Below are positions 23,962-33,998 of a stretch of DNA of 64,000 bases, piece by piece. The notes under the pieces were generated by a model. The model did no database searches, had not been told where the DNA came from, and saw only the letters and a program-made list of their open reading frames with translations. This stretch comes from Pseudomonas sp. p1(2021b) (GTDB taxonomy: Bacteria > Pseudomonadota > Gammaproteobacteria > Pseudomonadales > Pseudomonadaceae): assembly GCF_020151015.1 (NCBI RefSeq), contig NZ_CP083746.1, forward strand, positions 3,005,001 through 3,069,000, in the 5' to 3' direction. A program made the position numbers and the translations under genes. Numbering within the stretch: position 1 is the stretch's first letter; every line of letters starts with the position of its first letter.

Positions 23962-24960
23962 ATGGTCCAACCCTGCTCTGCGCAGCCTGCCTCCCCGCTC
24001 CCCCCACCCAGGACATTCGGCTTTCTGGTACAACCCAACTTCACCACCATCGGCCTGGCCTCGGCGGTCGAGACCCTGCGCATGGCCAACCTGGCCGCCT
24101 GCCGCCCGTTGTTTCGCACCGTAGTCGTCGCCGCCACGCCGGAACCTGTGACCGCCAGCAACGGCATGCGCGTGCTGCCTGACCATGGCATCGCTGACGC
24201 ACCCGCACTGGATGCCCTGTTCGTGGTAGGTGCCAACCCCATTGCCAACGACCGTGACAGCCGCCTGCTGATCGACTGGTTGCGACAACTTGCCCGTCAG
24301 CGGGTGCCCCTGGGTGGCATATGCACGGGCAGCTACCTGCTGGCGCGGGCGCAGTTGCTCAAAGGCTATCGCTGCACCATCCACTGGGAAGACATCGAAG
24401 CGCTCAAGGAGCGTTTCCCCGGCATCGTCATCTCCAATCAACTGTACGAGCTGGACCGCGACCGCTACACCTGCTCCGGCGGCGTGGCCGCCATGGACAT
24501 GATGTTGCAATTGGTCGCCCGCCTGCCCGATGGCCAAGCCATCGCCGCCAAGGCGGCCGAGCTGTTGCTGTGCGACCGGGTGCGTGGCGAGCGTGACCGC
24601 CAGCGGGTGCCACTGCGCACCCGGCTCGGCAATGCCCAACCCAAGCTGAGCCAGGTGGTGGCGATCATGGAAGCCAACCTGGAAGAACCCCTGGGGCTGG
24701 AAGAGCTGGCAACCCTCAACGAGGTGACGGTGCGCCAACTGGAGCGGCTGTTTCACAAGTACCTGCAGCGCACCCCCAGCCAGTACTACCTGGAGCTACG
24801 TCTGTCACGGGCGCGGGAGATGCTGCTGCGCAGCGACGCCCAGGTGCGGGAAATCGCCCTGGCCTGTGGCTTTACCTCGCCTGCGCATTTTTCCAAGAGC
24901 TACAGCCGGTTCTTTGGCCTGTCACCGCTCGGAGAGCGGCGACAGGCGTCGTTGCACTGA
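23962..24960 (+). CDS. GlxA-family AraC-type regulator (DJ-1/PfpI + AraC)
   Basis: 332-residue regulator. The N-terminal half (about residues 15-195) is a DJ-1/PfpI-like sensor with an intact nucleophile elbow (GGICTG, Cys121). The C-terminal 100 residues hold the two helix-turn-helix motifs of AraC proteins (LEELATLNEVTVRQLERLF; ALACGFTSPAHFSKSYSRFFG). In pseudomonads this architecture controls catabolism of quaternary amines, arginine, carnitine and related compounds. Its neighbours, an MHS transporter and creatinase, make it the candidate activator of creatine use. Not proven. Confidence 0.86.
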   Translation: MVQPCSAQPASPLPPPRTFGFLVQPNFTTIGLASAVETLRMANLAACRPLFRTVVVAATPEPVTASNGMRVLPDHGIADAPALDALFVVGANPIANDRDSRLLIDWLRQLARQRVPLGGICTGSYLLARAQLLKGYRCTIHWEDIEALKERFPGIVISNQLYELDRDRYTCSGGVAAMDMMLQLVARLPDGQAIAAKAAELLLCDRVRGERDRQRVPLRTRLGNAQPKLSQVVAIMEANLEEPLGLEELATLNEVTVRQLERLFHKYLQRTPSQYYLELRLSRAREMLLRSDAQVREIALACGFTSPAHFSKSYSRFFGLSPLGERRQASLH

Positions 24961-25119
24961 CGGGTTGCTAACGAAGGTAGGGTTCACATCGAACAAGGTT
25001 TCCCGGCGGCACCTGGCACCGGCTCCGCCGATGTTCGCAGGTGAACCCGCTCCCACAGGTTCTGGATTGCTCGCAAACACGCCATCCTACCGGTTGGGAG
25101 CGGTGGGCGCTCTGCGCGG

Positions 25120-26448
25120 TCAGTCCTGCAGCGCCCGATGCGCCGTTTCCCGGCAGGCCAGCATGGCCACTAGTGCCACCACCGCAGCGACCAGCAGGTA
25201 GCCCGCCGGGGCCAGCTTGTTGCCAGTGACCTGGATCAGCCAGGTGGCAATGAACGGCGCGGTGCCACCGAACAGCGCGTTGGCGATGTTGAAGCTCAAG
25301 GCAAACCCGCTGAAACGCACACGTGTGGGAAAAATCTCCGCCAGCAAGCAGGGCAAGGTGCCGTCGTTCATCGCCAGCATCGCACCGAACAGGATCTGGA
25401 TCGCCAGGATCACCAACAGCGGCTGATGGTCGAGCAAACTGAACAGCGGCACCGTCAGCCCCAGAAACAGCAGCGAGGCGACCACCAGCATGGGCTTGCG
25501 ACCAAAGCGGTCCGACAAGCGCCCCATCAGGAAGATCAACCCGATGTAGGTTGCCAGCGACACCGTCGAGGCAATGAACGAGTCACCCTCGCTCATGCCC
25601 ATTTCGTTGGACAGGTAAGTCGGCATGTAGCTGAGCAGCAGGTAGAAGGCGACCGCATTCAGGCAGGTCACGCCAATGCCGATCAACACGCTGCGCCGGT
25701 GCAGGGTCAGCAGTTCGCGGATCGGTGTGGCGCCCGCGCAGCCCTTGCTTTCCAGGCGCTGCTCCATCTCCAGGAACTTGGGCGTGTCCTGCAGGCTCAT
25801 GCGGATATAGCGCCCCACCAGGCCGAACGGTGCAGCCAGCAAAAACGGCAGGCGCCACCCCCAGCTGTGCAAGGCCTCGGTGCTGAGCAGCGCATGCAGG
25901 CTGGCAACGAACGCGGCGCCGAACAGCAACCCAGCGGCGGTACTGGCCGGCACGATGCTGGTGTACAGCCCGCGACGGCCTGCTGGCGCGTATTCGGCCA
26001 GAAACGCCGAAGCCCCGGCATACTCGCCCGACGCGGAAAAACCCTGTACGAGGCGAATCAGAAGCAAGAGGCACGGCGCCCACAGGCCGATCTGCGCATG
26101 GCTGGGCAGTATGCCGATGCAAAACGTCGACACCGACATGATCAGGATCGACCACGACAGCGCGTTGCGTCGCCCGTAGCGGTCGCCGAAATGCCCCCAG
26201 ACCACCCCACCCAGCGGTCGGACGATGAAGGACAAGGCAAACACCGCAAAGGTGGCCAGCAAGCCGGTGGTCTTGTCGGCATCGGGGAAGAACGTGGCAG
26301 CGATGATGGTGGCCAGGTAGCCATAGGCGGCATAGTCGAACCATTCGACGAAGTTGCCCATGAAACTGGCTCGCGCAGCCTTGCGCAGCGCCTGGCGTTC
26401 GGCGTCCTGTGCCGGGAGGTCAAGGTGACGGGCGCTCATGGTGATCAT
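25120..26448 (-). CDS. MHS-family MFS transporter, candidate creatine importer
   Basis: 442-residue proton symporter with 12 predicted TM helices. It has the MHS signatures GNFVEWFDYAAYGYLAT and HFGDRYGRRNALS, and belongs to the branch that includes betaine, carnitine and dicarboxylate carriers. ATG 26448 has GGAGG six bases upstream. It lies 153 bases downstream of creatinase on the same strand with a hairpin between, so both could share a transcript. Creatine is the obvious substrate guess from context; sequence alone does not show it. Confidence 0.85.
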   Translation of the reverse strand: MITMSARHLDLPAQDAERQALRKAARASFMGNFVEWFDYAAYGYLATIIAATFFPDADKTTGLLATFAVFALSFIVRPLGGVVWGHFGDRYGRRNALSWSILIMSVSTFCIGILPSHAQIGLWAPCLLLLIRLVQGFSASGEYAGASAFLAEYAPAGRRGLYTSIVPASTAAGLLFGAAFVASLHALLSTEALHSWGWRLPFLLAAPFGLVGRYIRMSLQDTPKFLEMEQRLESKGCAGATPIRELLTLHRRSVLIGIGVTCLNAVAFYLLLSYMPTYLSNEMGMSEGDSFIASTVSLATYIGLIFLMGRLSDRFGRKPMLVVASLLFLGLTVPLFSLLDHQPLLVILAIQILFGAMLAMNDGTLPCLLAEIFPTRVRFSGFALSFNIANALFGGTAPFIATWLIQVTGNKLAPAGYLLVAAVVALVAMLACRETAHRALQD

Positions 26449-26567
26449 CGCGCACCTCCCTGGGCGGGCAGCAAACGAGATTTCGGCACAACGGAATGAC
26501 GCTGGGACATGACGGATACCCTCTGTTCTTGTAATTGGCGGCAGGGTCGAGCGGTCACTGGCGGGAA

Positions 26568-26590
26568 GGTCGCGGGGCTGGCCCGCGACC
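26568..26590 (-). terminator. Hairpin after creatinase
   Basis: A 9-bp perfect GC stem (ggtcgcggg/cccgcgacc) with a 5-base loop, 12 bases past the creatinase stop. No T-run. Could lower read-through into the transporter gene. Confidence 0.45.
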
Positions 26591-26601
26591 GTGCCCGAGG
26601 G

Positions 26602-27813
26602 TCACTTGCGGATGATGTTGTGCTCCGGCCCGTAGGGGAAATGGGTGATGTTCTCGGCACCGTGCTCGTTGACGATCAGGATGTCGTGCTCACGGTAGCC
26701 GCCCGCGCCGGGATGCCCTTCGGGCAGCATGATCATCGGCTCGATCGACACCACCATGCCTGGCTCGAGCACGGTGTCGATGTCCTCGCGCAGCTCCAGC
26801 CCCGCTTCGCGGCCGTAGTAATGGCTCAGGGTGCCGAAGGAGTGGCCGTAACCGAAGGTGCGGTACTGCAGCAGGTCATGGCGAAGGAAGATCTCGTTCA
26901 GCTCGCGGGCGATGTCGCAGCAGCGGATGCCGGGACGTACCAGCTTCAAGCCCGCTTCGTGCACCTCGACGTTGGCTTGCCACAGGCGCAGGTACTCGTC
27001 CGGGCAGTGGTCGAGGAACAAGGTGCGCTCCAGCGCGGTGTAGTAACCGGCGATCATCGGGAAGCAGTTGAGGCTGAGGATCTCGCCCTTGCTCACCTTG
27101 CGGCTGGTGACCGGGTTATGTGCGCCATCGGTATTGAGCCCGGACTGGAACCAGGTCCAGGTATCCATCAGCTCGGCGTCAGGGAAGCTGCGGGCGATCT
27201 CACGCACCATTGCCTGGGTGGCATGCAATGCCACCTCGTACTCAGGCACCTGATCGCGCAAGGCCTCGACCACTGCCGCGCCACCGATGTCGGCGACACG
27301 CGCACCCTGACGGATCAATGCCTGCTCTTCGGCGGACTTGATCATGCGCATGCGCATGCAAGGCGCGCCGATGTCGACCAACTCGGCCTTGGGATAACAG
27401 GCAGCGAGCTTGGCATGATTCTGTAGATTGAGATGGTCATGCTCCACGCCGATGCGCGAGGCCAGCGGCAGGGCCTGCTGGATGGCGACGAAGAAGTTGT
27501 CGCGCTGCCAGTCGGTGTAGACGATGTTGTCGGTGCCGACCGTCCGCCGCCAGGGTTGGCCGCCATCGATGTTGGCGCTGATCGAGACCACCTTGTCCTG
27601 GGTGACCACCAGCGCATAGGGGCGCCCGAACGAGCAGTAGAGGAAGTCGCTGTAGTAGTTGACGTTGTGGTACGAGGTGAAAATCGCCGCCTCGATGTCA
27701 TGCTCGGCCATGTAAGCGCGCAGGCGGGCCTGGCGGGCAGCGTACTCCTGAGCGGAGAACGTGGGTTTGACTTTCTCGCCGTTGCGGATTTTCAGGGTCT
27801 TGGGCATTTGCAT
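26602..27813 (-). CDS. Creatinase (creatine amidinohydrolase)
   Basis: Cytosolic enzyme splitting creatine into sarcosine and urea (EC 3.5.3.3). With ATG 27813 it is 403 residues, the length of the crystallised P. putida enzyme, which it appears to match along its whole length. It has the pita-bread fold of M24 peptidases but is metal-independent. The catalytic and binding residues known for the family fall at the same numbers: His232 (DGAHNPV), Glu262 (ALERT), Arg335 (YYGREAG) and Glu358 (SIEPM). AGGA lies about nine bases upstream. Sarcosine oxidase and urease, needed to finish the pathway, are not in the window. Confidence 0.95.
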   Translation of the reverse strand: MQMPKTLKIRNGEKVKPTFSAQEYAARQARLRAYMAEHDIEAAIFTSYHNVNYYSDFLYCSFGRPYALVVTQDKVVSISANIDGGQPWRRTVGTDNIVYTDWQRDNFFVAIQQALPLASRIGVEHDHLNLQNHAKLAACYPKAELVDIGAPCMRMRMIKSAEEQALIRQGARVADIGGAAVVEALRDQVPEYEVALHATQAMVREIARSFPDAELMDTWTWFQSGLNTDGAHNPVTSRKVSKGEILSLNCFPMIAGYYTALERTLFLDHCPDEYLRLWQANVEVHEAGLKLVRPGIRCCDIARELNEIFLRHDLLQYRTFGYGHSFGTLSHYYGREAGLELREDIDTVLEPGMVVSIEPMIMLPEGHPGAGGYREHDILIVNEHGAENITHFPYGPEHNIIRK

Positions 27814-27971
27814 GGTGGGTTTCCTTGTCGTTATGGGCATGCTGTTCAGGCCGGTTGCCTGGGATGCATTGCAGCAGAACGACCAAGGGCGCTTTTGTAT
27901 CTATCCGACCTGAAATTGGCGAAACGGCCACCGTCCCTTGGCGGCCTTTTTTGCGGATCACCTGGCACAAA

Positions 27972-28021
27972 GCCGCCCCACAGGCACAGCGCAATGGCGT
28001 GCGCAGTACCTGTGGGGCGGC
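27972..28021 (-). terminator. Inverted repeat after katG
   Basis: 16-bp arms 27972-27987 and 28006-28021 (gccgccccacaggcac and its complement, one mismatch) around an 18-base loop, 41 bases past the katG stop. Likely katG terminator or REP-like element; the creatinase promoter must lie on its far side. Confidence 0.5.
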
Positions 28022-28062
28022 CTGGTATCGCGAAAGGGGCGTACAGGCCCCTCAAGCCACGG

Positions 28063-30441
<2,379 letters not shown>

Positions 30442-30476
30442 CTAGGGTCGATAGGCCAAAACTGTCAGCAGCATTG

Positions 30477-31355
30477 TCACTTGCCGCGTTGCATCCAGGC
30501 CGCCCCCAAACCACTCAGGCAGATGATGGCGATGCCCACCAGGCTGGCGATGTCCGGCACCTGGCCGAAGATCAGCAGCCCCAGCAAACCGGCGAAGACG
30601 ATCTGGCAATAGCTGAAGGGCGCCAGCAATGCCGGGGCAGCCAGGCGGAAGGCCTGGGTCAGCAACAGGTGCGCGGTCATGCCGCAGCCGCCGAGGGCCA
30701 GCATCAAGACGACGTGGTTCCATTGCGGCGCGTGCCAGAAGAACGGCACCAGCACGCTCAGGATCAAGGTGTTGCACAGCCCGGCGAAGAAGTTGCTGGT
30801 GGTTGGGCTGTCGTAGACGGCCAACTTGCGGGTCAGCAATTGGTAGAAGCAGAAGCCCAGGGCCGATCCAAAGGGGAACAGGATCGCCGGCGTGAACATC
30901 GCCCCCCCAGGGTGCACAACGACCAGTACGCCGATAAAGCCCATCACCACCGCTACCCACTGGCCGACGCTGACGCGCTCCTTGAGCAGCGGCACCGAAA
31001 GCGCGGTGACCAGCACCGGGGCGAGGAAGTTGACGGATGTCGCTTCGGCCAAAGGCAGGTACTGCAGGCCTGTGGTGAACAGCAAGCTCGTGCTCAACAG
31101 GCTCAGCGCACGCAACGTCTGCAAGACCGGGCGGCGAGTGCGCAATACGGCCACGCCGGCCTTGGGAAGGAAGATCCCGGCCATCAGCAGGGTATGTACC
31201 AGGTAGCGTGCCCAGACCACCATGATGATCGGGTACAGGCCGCCCAGGAACTTGGAAAGGGCGTCGTGACTGGCGAACAGGAAAGTCGCCACCACCACCA
31301 GGGCGATGCCGCGCAGCGGTTGGTTGACTCCGGACAGCGGGGTACTGGCACTCAT
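30477..31355 (-). CDS. EamA/DMT-family transporter
   Basis: 292-residue inner-membrane protein with ten predicted TM helices in two EamA repeats (SHDALSKFLGG near the start; the second repeat begins about residue 150). Relatives export amino acids, nucleobases or other metabolites. ATG 31355 (MSASTPLSG) was chosen over an upstream start at 31397. The substrate is unknown, and the neighbours (katG, PLDc_N protein) give no clue. Confidence 0.82.
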   Translation of the reverse strand: MSASTPLSGVNQPLRGIALVVVATFLFASHDALSKFLGGLYPIIMVVWARYLVHTLLMAGIFLPKAGVAVLRTRRPVLQTLRALSLLSTSLLFTTGLQYLPLAEATSVNFLAPVLVTALSVPLLKERVSVGQWVAVVMGFIGVLVVVHPGGAMFTPAILFPFGSALGFCFYQLLTRKLAVYDSPTTSNFFAGLCNTLILSVLVPFFWHAPQWNHVVLMLALGGCGMTAHLLLTQAFRLAAPALLAPFSYCQIVFAGLLGLLIFGQVPDIASLVGIAIICLSGLGAAWMQRGK

Positions 31356-31847
31356 GGCGTTCTCGGCGGTGGCGCACACTCGCGCCGGGAACCGCACGGC
31401 CGGTCGGTCGGCGGGTTTACTGTGCGGATTCTAGAAGAGATGCACCAGGATGCGAAACCTGTAATGCCAGGCGACCAAGCCCTATCGACTGCAAGCGCCG
31501 GCACACACGTAGAACGTCAGTTTGGACGCCAGGCCGTACCTGTGGGAGATTCTACGGTGCTGGACAAGCCCAATTGCCTTCGGTTGGTTTTCCAAATATG
31601 GCCCAGGCTCCGCTTGCCTCGTGGGAGCTGGCGGAGCCTGCGATGGGCCGCAAAGCGACCCCTTGAGTCTGGAGGGGCTCCAGCGTTTGAGGGCTTGGGG
31701 CTGCTTTGCAGCCCATCGCAGGCTGTCGCCAGCTCCCACCGAGATTGCGCCGCTCTCAAGACTTGCGAAATCCCTGGAGCCGACTTGCCGGCGATGGGGC
31801 ATGCAGCATTCGGTGTCCTTGACTGACAGGCATCAGCCCCAGGTGTT
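31356..31847. other. Non-coding stretch with a large inverted repeat
   Basis: 492 bases between a minus-strand EamA gene and a minus-strand small gene. Apart from the REP-type inverted repeat at 31621-31739 I see no gene with a ribosome binding site and no further structure. The EamA promoter should lie near 31360-31440. Confidence 0.5.
31621..31739. repeat. Long imperfect inverted repeat (BIME-like)
   Basis: Arms 31621-31662 and 31697-31739 share gtgggagctggcg, agcctgcgatgggc and gcaaagc, with a few mismatches and one bulge, around a loop of about 34 bases. The arms carry the cctgcgatgggc form rather than the cccgcgat form of the other REPs, so it is a different repeat class. Confidence 0.7.
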
Positions 31848-32060
31848 CTATTTTTCCTCGAGCACCGCCCGCCCCTTCACGGCCCGAGGCCCCATCCAGG
31901 CCCAGACGATCAAGCCGGGTAAGGGTACGTAGACCACGAAGACGATCCATAGCATCTTCCGTTCAGCGCGCCGGTCGCTGCCGATGATGTGCCAGATGGC
32001 GAAGATCTCCAAGAGGATCAGAATGGCTGCGAGAATGATCCAGATCGTTCCGATTTCCAT
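31848..32060 (-). CDS. Small two-helix membrane protein (PLDc_N-like)
   Basis: 70-residue protein with two TM helices (about residues 4-24 and 39-58), the second ending in VPLPGLIVWAWMGPR. This resembles the PLDc_N domain that precedes cardiolipin synthases but here stands alone, with no catalytic HKD part. ATG 32060 has GGGAG upstream; an ATG at 32081 is possible. Divergent from the GlxA-type regulator. Function unknown. Confidence 0.68.
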   Translation of the reverse strand: MEIGTIWIILAAILILLEIFAIWHIIGSDRRAERKMLWIVFVVYVPLPGLIVWAWMGPRAVKGRAVLEEK

Positions 32061-32205
32061 GAGCGCTCTCCCAATAGGCATGTAGTGCTTTGGGTGCCAG
32101 CCGGCCGCCAGGGTTCAGTCCGATCCTGCCCGCACGTGCGATCCAGTTGTCTTTCCCTCACGCTCCCAGCAAACTCAACGGGCCAGCCAGGAGTCGGAGT
32201 CAGCA

Positions 32206-33213
32206 GTGTCCACACCACGTCAGTTCAGCCAGAAGACCAGCACCAGCAACATGCTGCGGCTAAAATCCGCCTCCGGTAACGGCCAGGTGCCCTATCGAGT
32301 CGACTTCGTCCTTCTCGAACACTTCTCCATGGCCAGTTTTACCGTGGCGATGGACGTGCTGGTCACCGCCAACCTGTTGCGCGCCGACAGTTTCCGCTTC
32401 AACCCGCTCTCCCCCCAGGGCGACCGAGTACTCAGCGACCTGGGCCTGGAATTGGTGGCCAGCGAACTCGATGCCGCCAGCCTGAAGGAGCTGGACCTGC
32501 TGGTGATCTGCGGCGGCTTGCGCACGCCCCTCAAATATCCTGAGCTCGACCGCATGCTGGGCGATTGCGCGGCCCATGGCATGGCGCTGGGCGGCTTGTG
32601 GAACGGCGCCTGGTTCCTTGGTCGCGCAGGTGTACTGGACGACTACGGCTGCAGCATCCACCCTGAACAGCGCGCCAGCCTGGCCGAACGCAGCCCGCAA
32701 ACCCGCCTCACGCCGGCCAGCTTCACCCTGGACCGGGACCGGCTCACCGCCGCCAGCCCCAATGGCGCCATGGAGTTGATGCTCGGCCTGGTTCGACGTC
32801 TCTACGGCGACGCACTGGCCGAAGGTGTCGAGGAAATCCTGTCGTTCTCCGGAGCTCGCTATCGCCAGGTTGGCCCTGGGGCGAAGAAGTCCATGAGCCT
32901 GCACTTGCGTACCATCGTCGAGCTGATGGAGAACAACCTCGAGGAAACCCTCAGCCTGGACCAGCTCGCCGCCTACAGTGGCCGCTCGCGACGCCAGATC
33001 GACCGCTTGTTCCAGGCCCAGCTCGGCACCTCGCCGCGGCGCTACTACATGGAGCTGCGCATCACCAAGAGCCGCCGGCTGCTGCAATATTCCGACCTCT
33101 CGGTAATGGAAGTCGCGGTCGCCTGCGGTTTCGTCTCGGTATCGCACTTCAGCAAGTGTTATGCGGCCTATTTCGGCTACCCGCCGTCACGGGAGCAGCG
33201 CCTGGGCGAGTGA
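32206..33213 (+). CDS. GlxA-family AraC-type regulator lacking the elbow cysteine
   Basis: 335-residue regulator with an N-terminal DJ-1/PfpI-like domain (about residues 30-215) and a C-terminal AraC domain (LDQLAAYSGRSRRQIDRLF; AVACGFVSVSHFSKCYAAYFG). At the position where the other GlxA protein of this window has GGICTG, this one has GGLWNG (Trp132), so the sensor cannot use a Cys nucleophile and is probably a ligand-binding form. Start GTG 32206 has GGAG six bases upstream. Related regulators control amino-acid or quaternary-amine catabolism; no target is evident nearby. Confidence 0.83.
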   Translation: MSTPRQFSQKTSTSNMLRLKSASGNGQVPYRVDFVLLEHFSMASFTVAMDVLVTANLLRADSFRFNPLSPQGDRVLSDLGLELVASELDAASLKELDLLVICGGLRTPLKYPELDRMLGDCAAHGMALGGLWNGAWFLGRAGVLDDYGCSIHPEQRASLAERSPQTRLTPASFTLDRDRLTAASPNGAMELMLGLVRRLYGDALAEGVEEILSFSGARYRQVGPGAKKSMSLHLRTIVELMENNLEETLSLDQLAAYSGRSRRQIDRLFQAQLGTSPRRYYMELRITKSRRLLQYSDLSVMEVAVACGFVSVSHFSKCYAAYFGYPPSREQRLGE

Positions 33214-33230
33214 GGCCGTTGGCAGCCCGT

Positions 33231-33902
33231 TCAAGCACGGATGTAACCCAAGACCGCTTCGCGAATCATCTGCTTGTGGCGTCGCTTGACCTCCTGCTCG
33301 CAGAGGTCGATCTGGAAGAGCTCGCCGAAGGTATGCCGGTTGGACACGCGGTAGAAGCAGAACGAGCTCATCAGCATGTGCAGGTCGATGACGTCGATGC
33401 CTGCCCGGAACACGCCCTCCTCCACACCTCGTTGCAGGGTACGGGCCAGCCCTTGCAGTACGAGGCTGCTCATTTCGCGAATCGCCGGTGATTGCTTGAT
33501 GTACTCGCCGTAGTGGATGTTCTCGGTGCAGACGATGCGCACGAAGTCGACATTATGGTCATGGTGGTCGAAGGTGAAGTCCACCACACGTTCGATGGCC
33601 TGCACGGCCGGCAGCGACTCCAGGTCAAGGCTGTGCTCGGTCTTGCGGATGTCACCGTAGAGCTTGACCAGGCACTCGATGTACAACTGCTCCTTGCTGC
33701 CGAAGTAGTAGTAGATCATGCGCTTGGAGGTGGCGGTGCGCTCGGCGATGGCATCGACCCGCGCCCCGGCAAGGCCCTGCTGCACGAACTCGTGGATGGC
33801 GGCCTGGAGGATGTCCTCGCGCGTTTTCTCGGGGTTGTGCTTGCGCGACTTGCGCCCCCCTTCGATCCCGGATTGCCCGAGATTGACTACCGAATCACTC
33901 AT
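33231..33902 (-). CDS. TetR-family transcriptional regulator
   Basis: 223-residue regulator. The N-terminal helix-turn-helix reads VDAIAERTATSKRMIYYYFGSKEQLY (within about residues 45-75), preceded by a basic segment (GGRKSRKHNPEKTRE). The C-terminal ligand domain is of a type seen in regulators of aromatic or hydroxy-acid catabolism in pseudomonads. ATG 33902 (MSDSVVN) is preferred to GTG 33908. Its 3' end faces the GlxA-type gene 17 bases away. The Tc-toxin gene ends 96 bases upstream of its start on the same strand. Confidence 0.85.
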   Translation of the reverse strand: MSDSVVNLGQSGIEGGRKSRKHNPEKTREDILQAAIHEFVQQGLAGARVDAIAERTATSKRMIYYYFGSKEQLYIECLVKLYGDIRKTEHSLDLESLPAVQAIERVVDFTFDHHDHNVDFVRIVCTENIHYGEYIKQSPAIREMSSLVLQGLARTLQRGVEEGVFRAGIDVIDLHMLMSSFCFYRVSNRHTFGELFQIDLCEQEVKRRHKQMIREAVLGYIRA

Positions 33903-33968
33903 ACCCACTCGCAGGCTGTTGTCTTCAATGGCGTGGGATTATCCGCGAGCGGGGCCGTACAGGGAAGC

Positions 33969-33992
33969 GGGAGGGCATCTGCGTGCCCTCCC
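33969..33992 (-). terminator. Hairpin after the Tc-toxin gene
   Basis: A 9-bp perfect stem (gggagggca/tgccctccc) with a 6-base loop, starting six bases past the toxin stop codon. No T-run, as is common in Pseudomonas. Confidence 0.5.
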
Positions 33993-33998
33993 AAGGTA

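Noticed and set aside
26445..26660. 71-residue minus-strand frame between creatinase and the transporter
   Set aside because: It overlaps the end of creatinase in another frame and has no family features.
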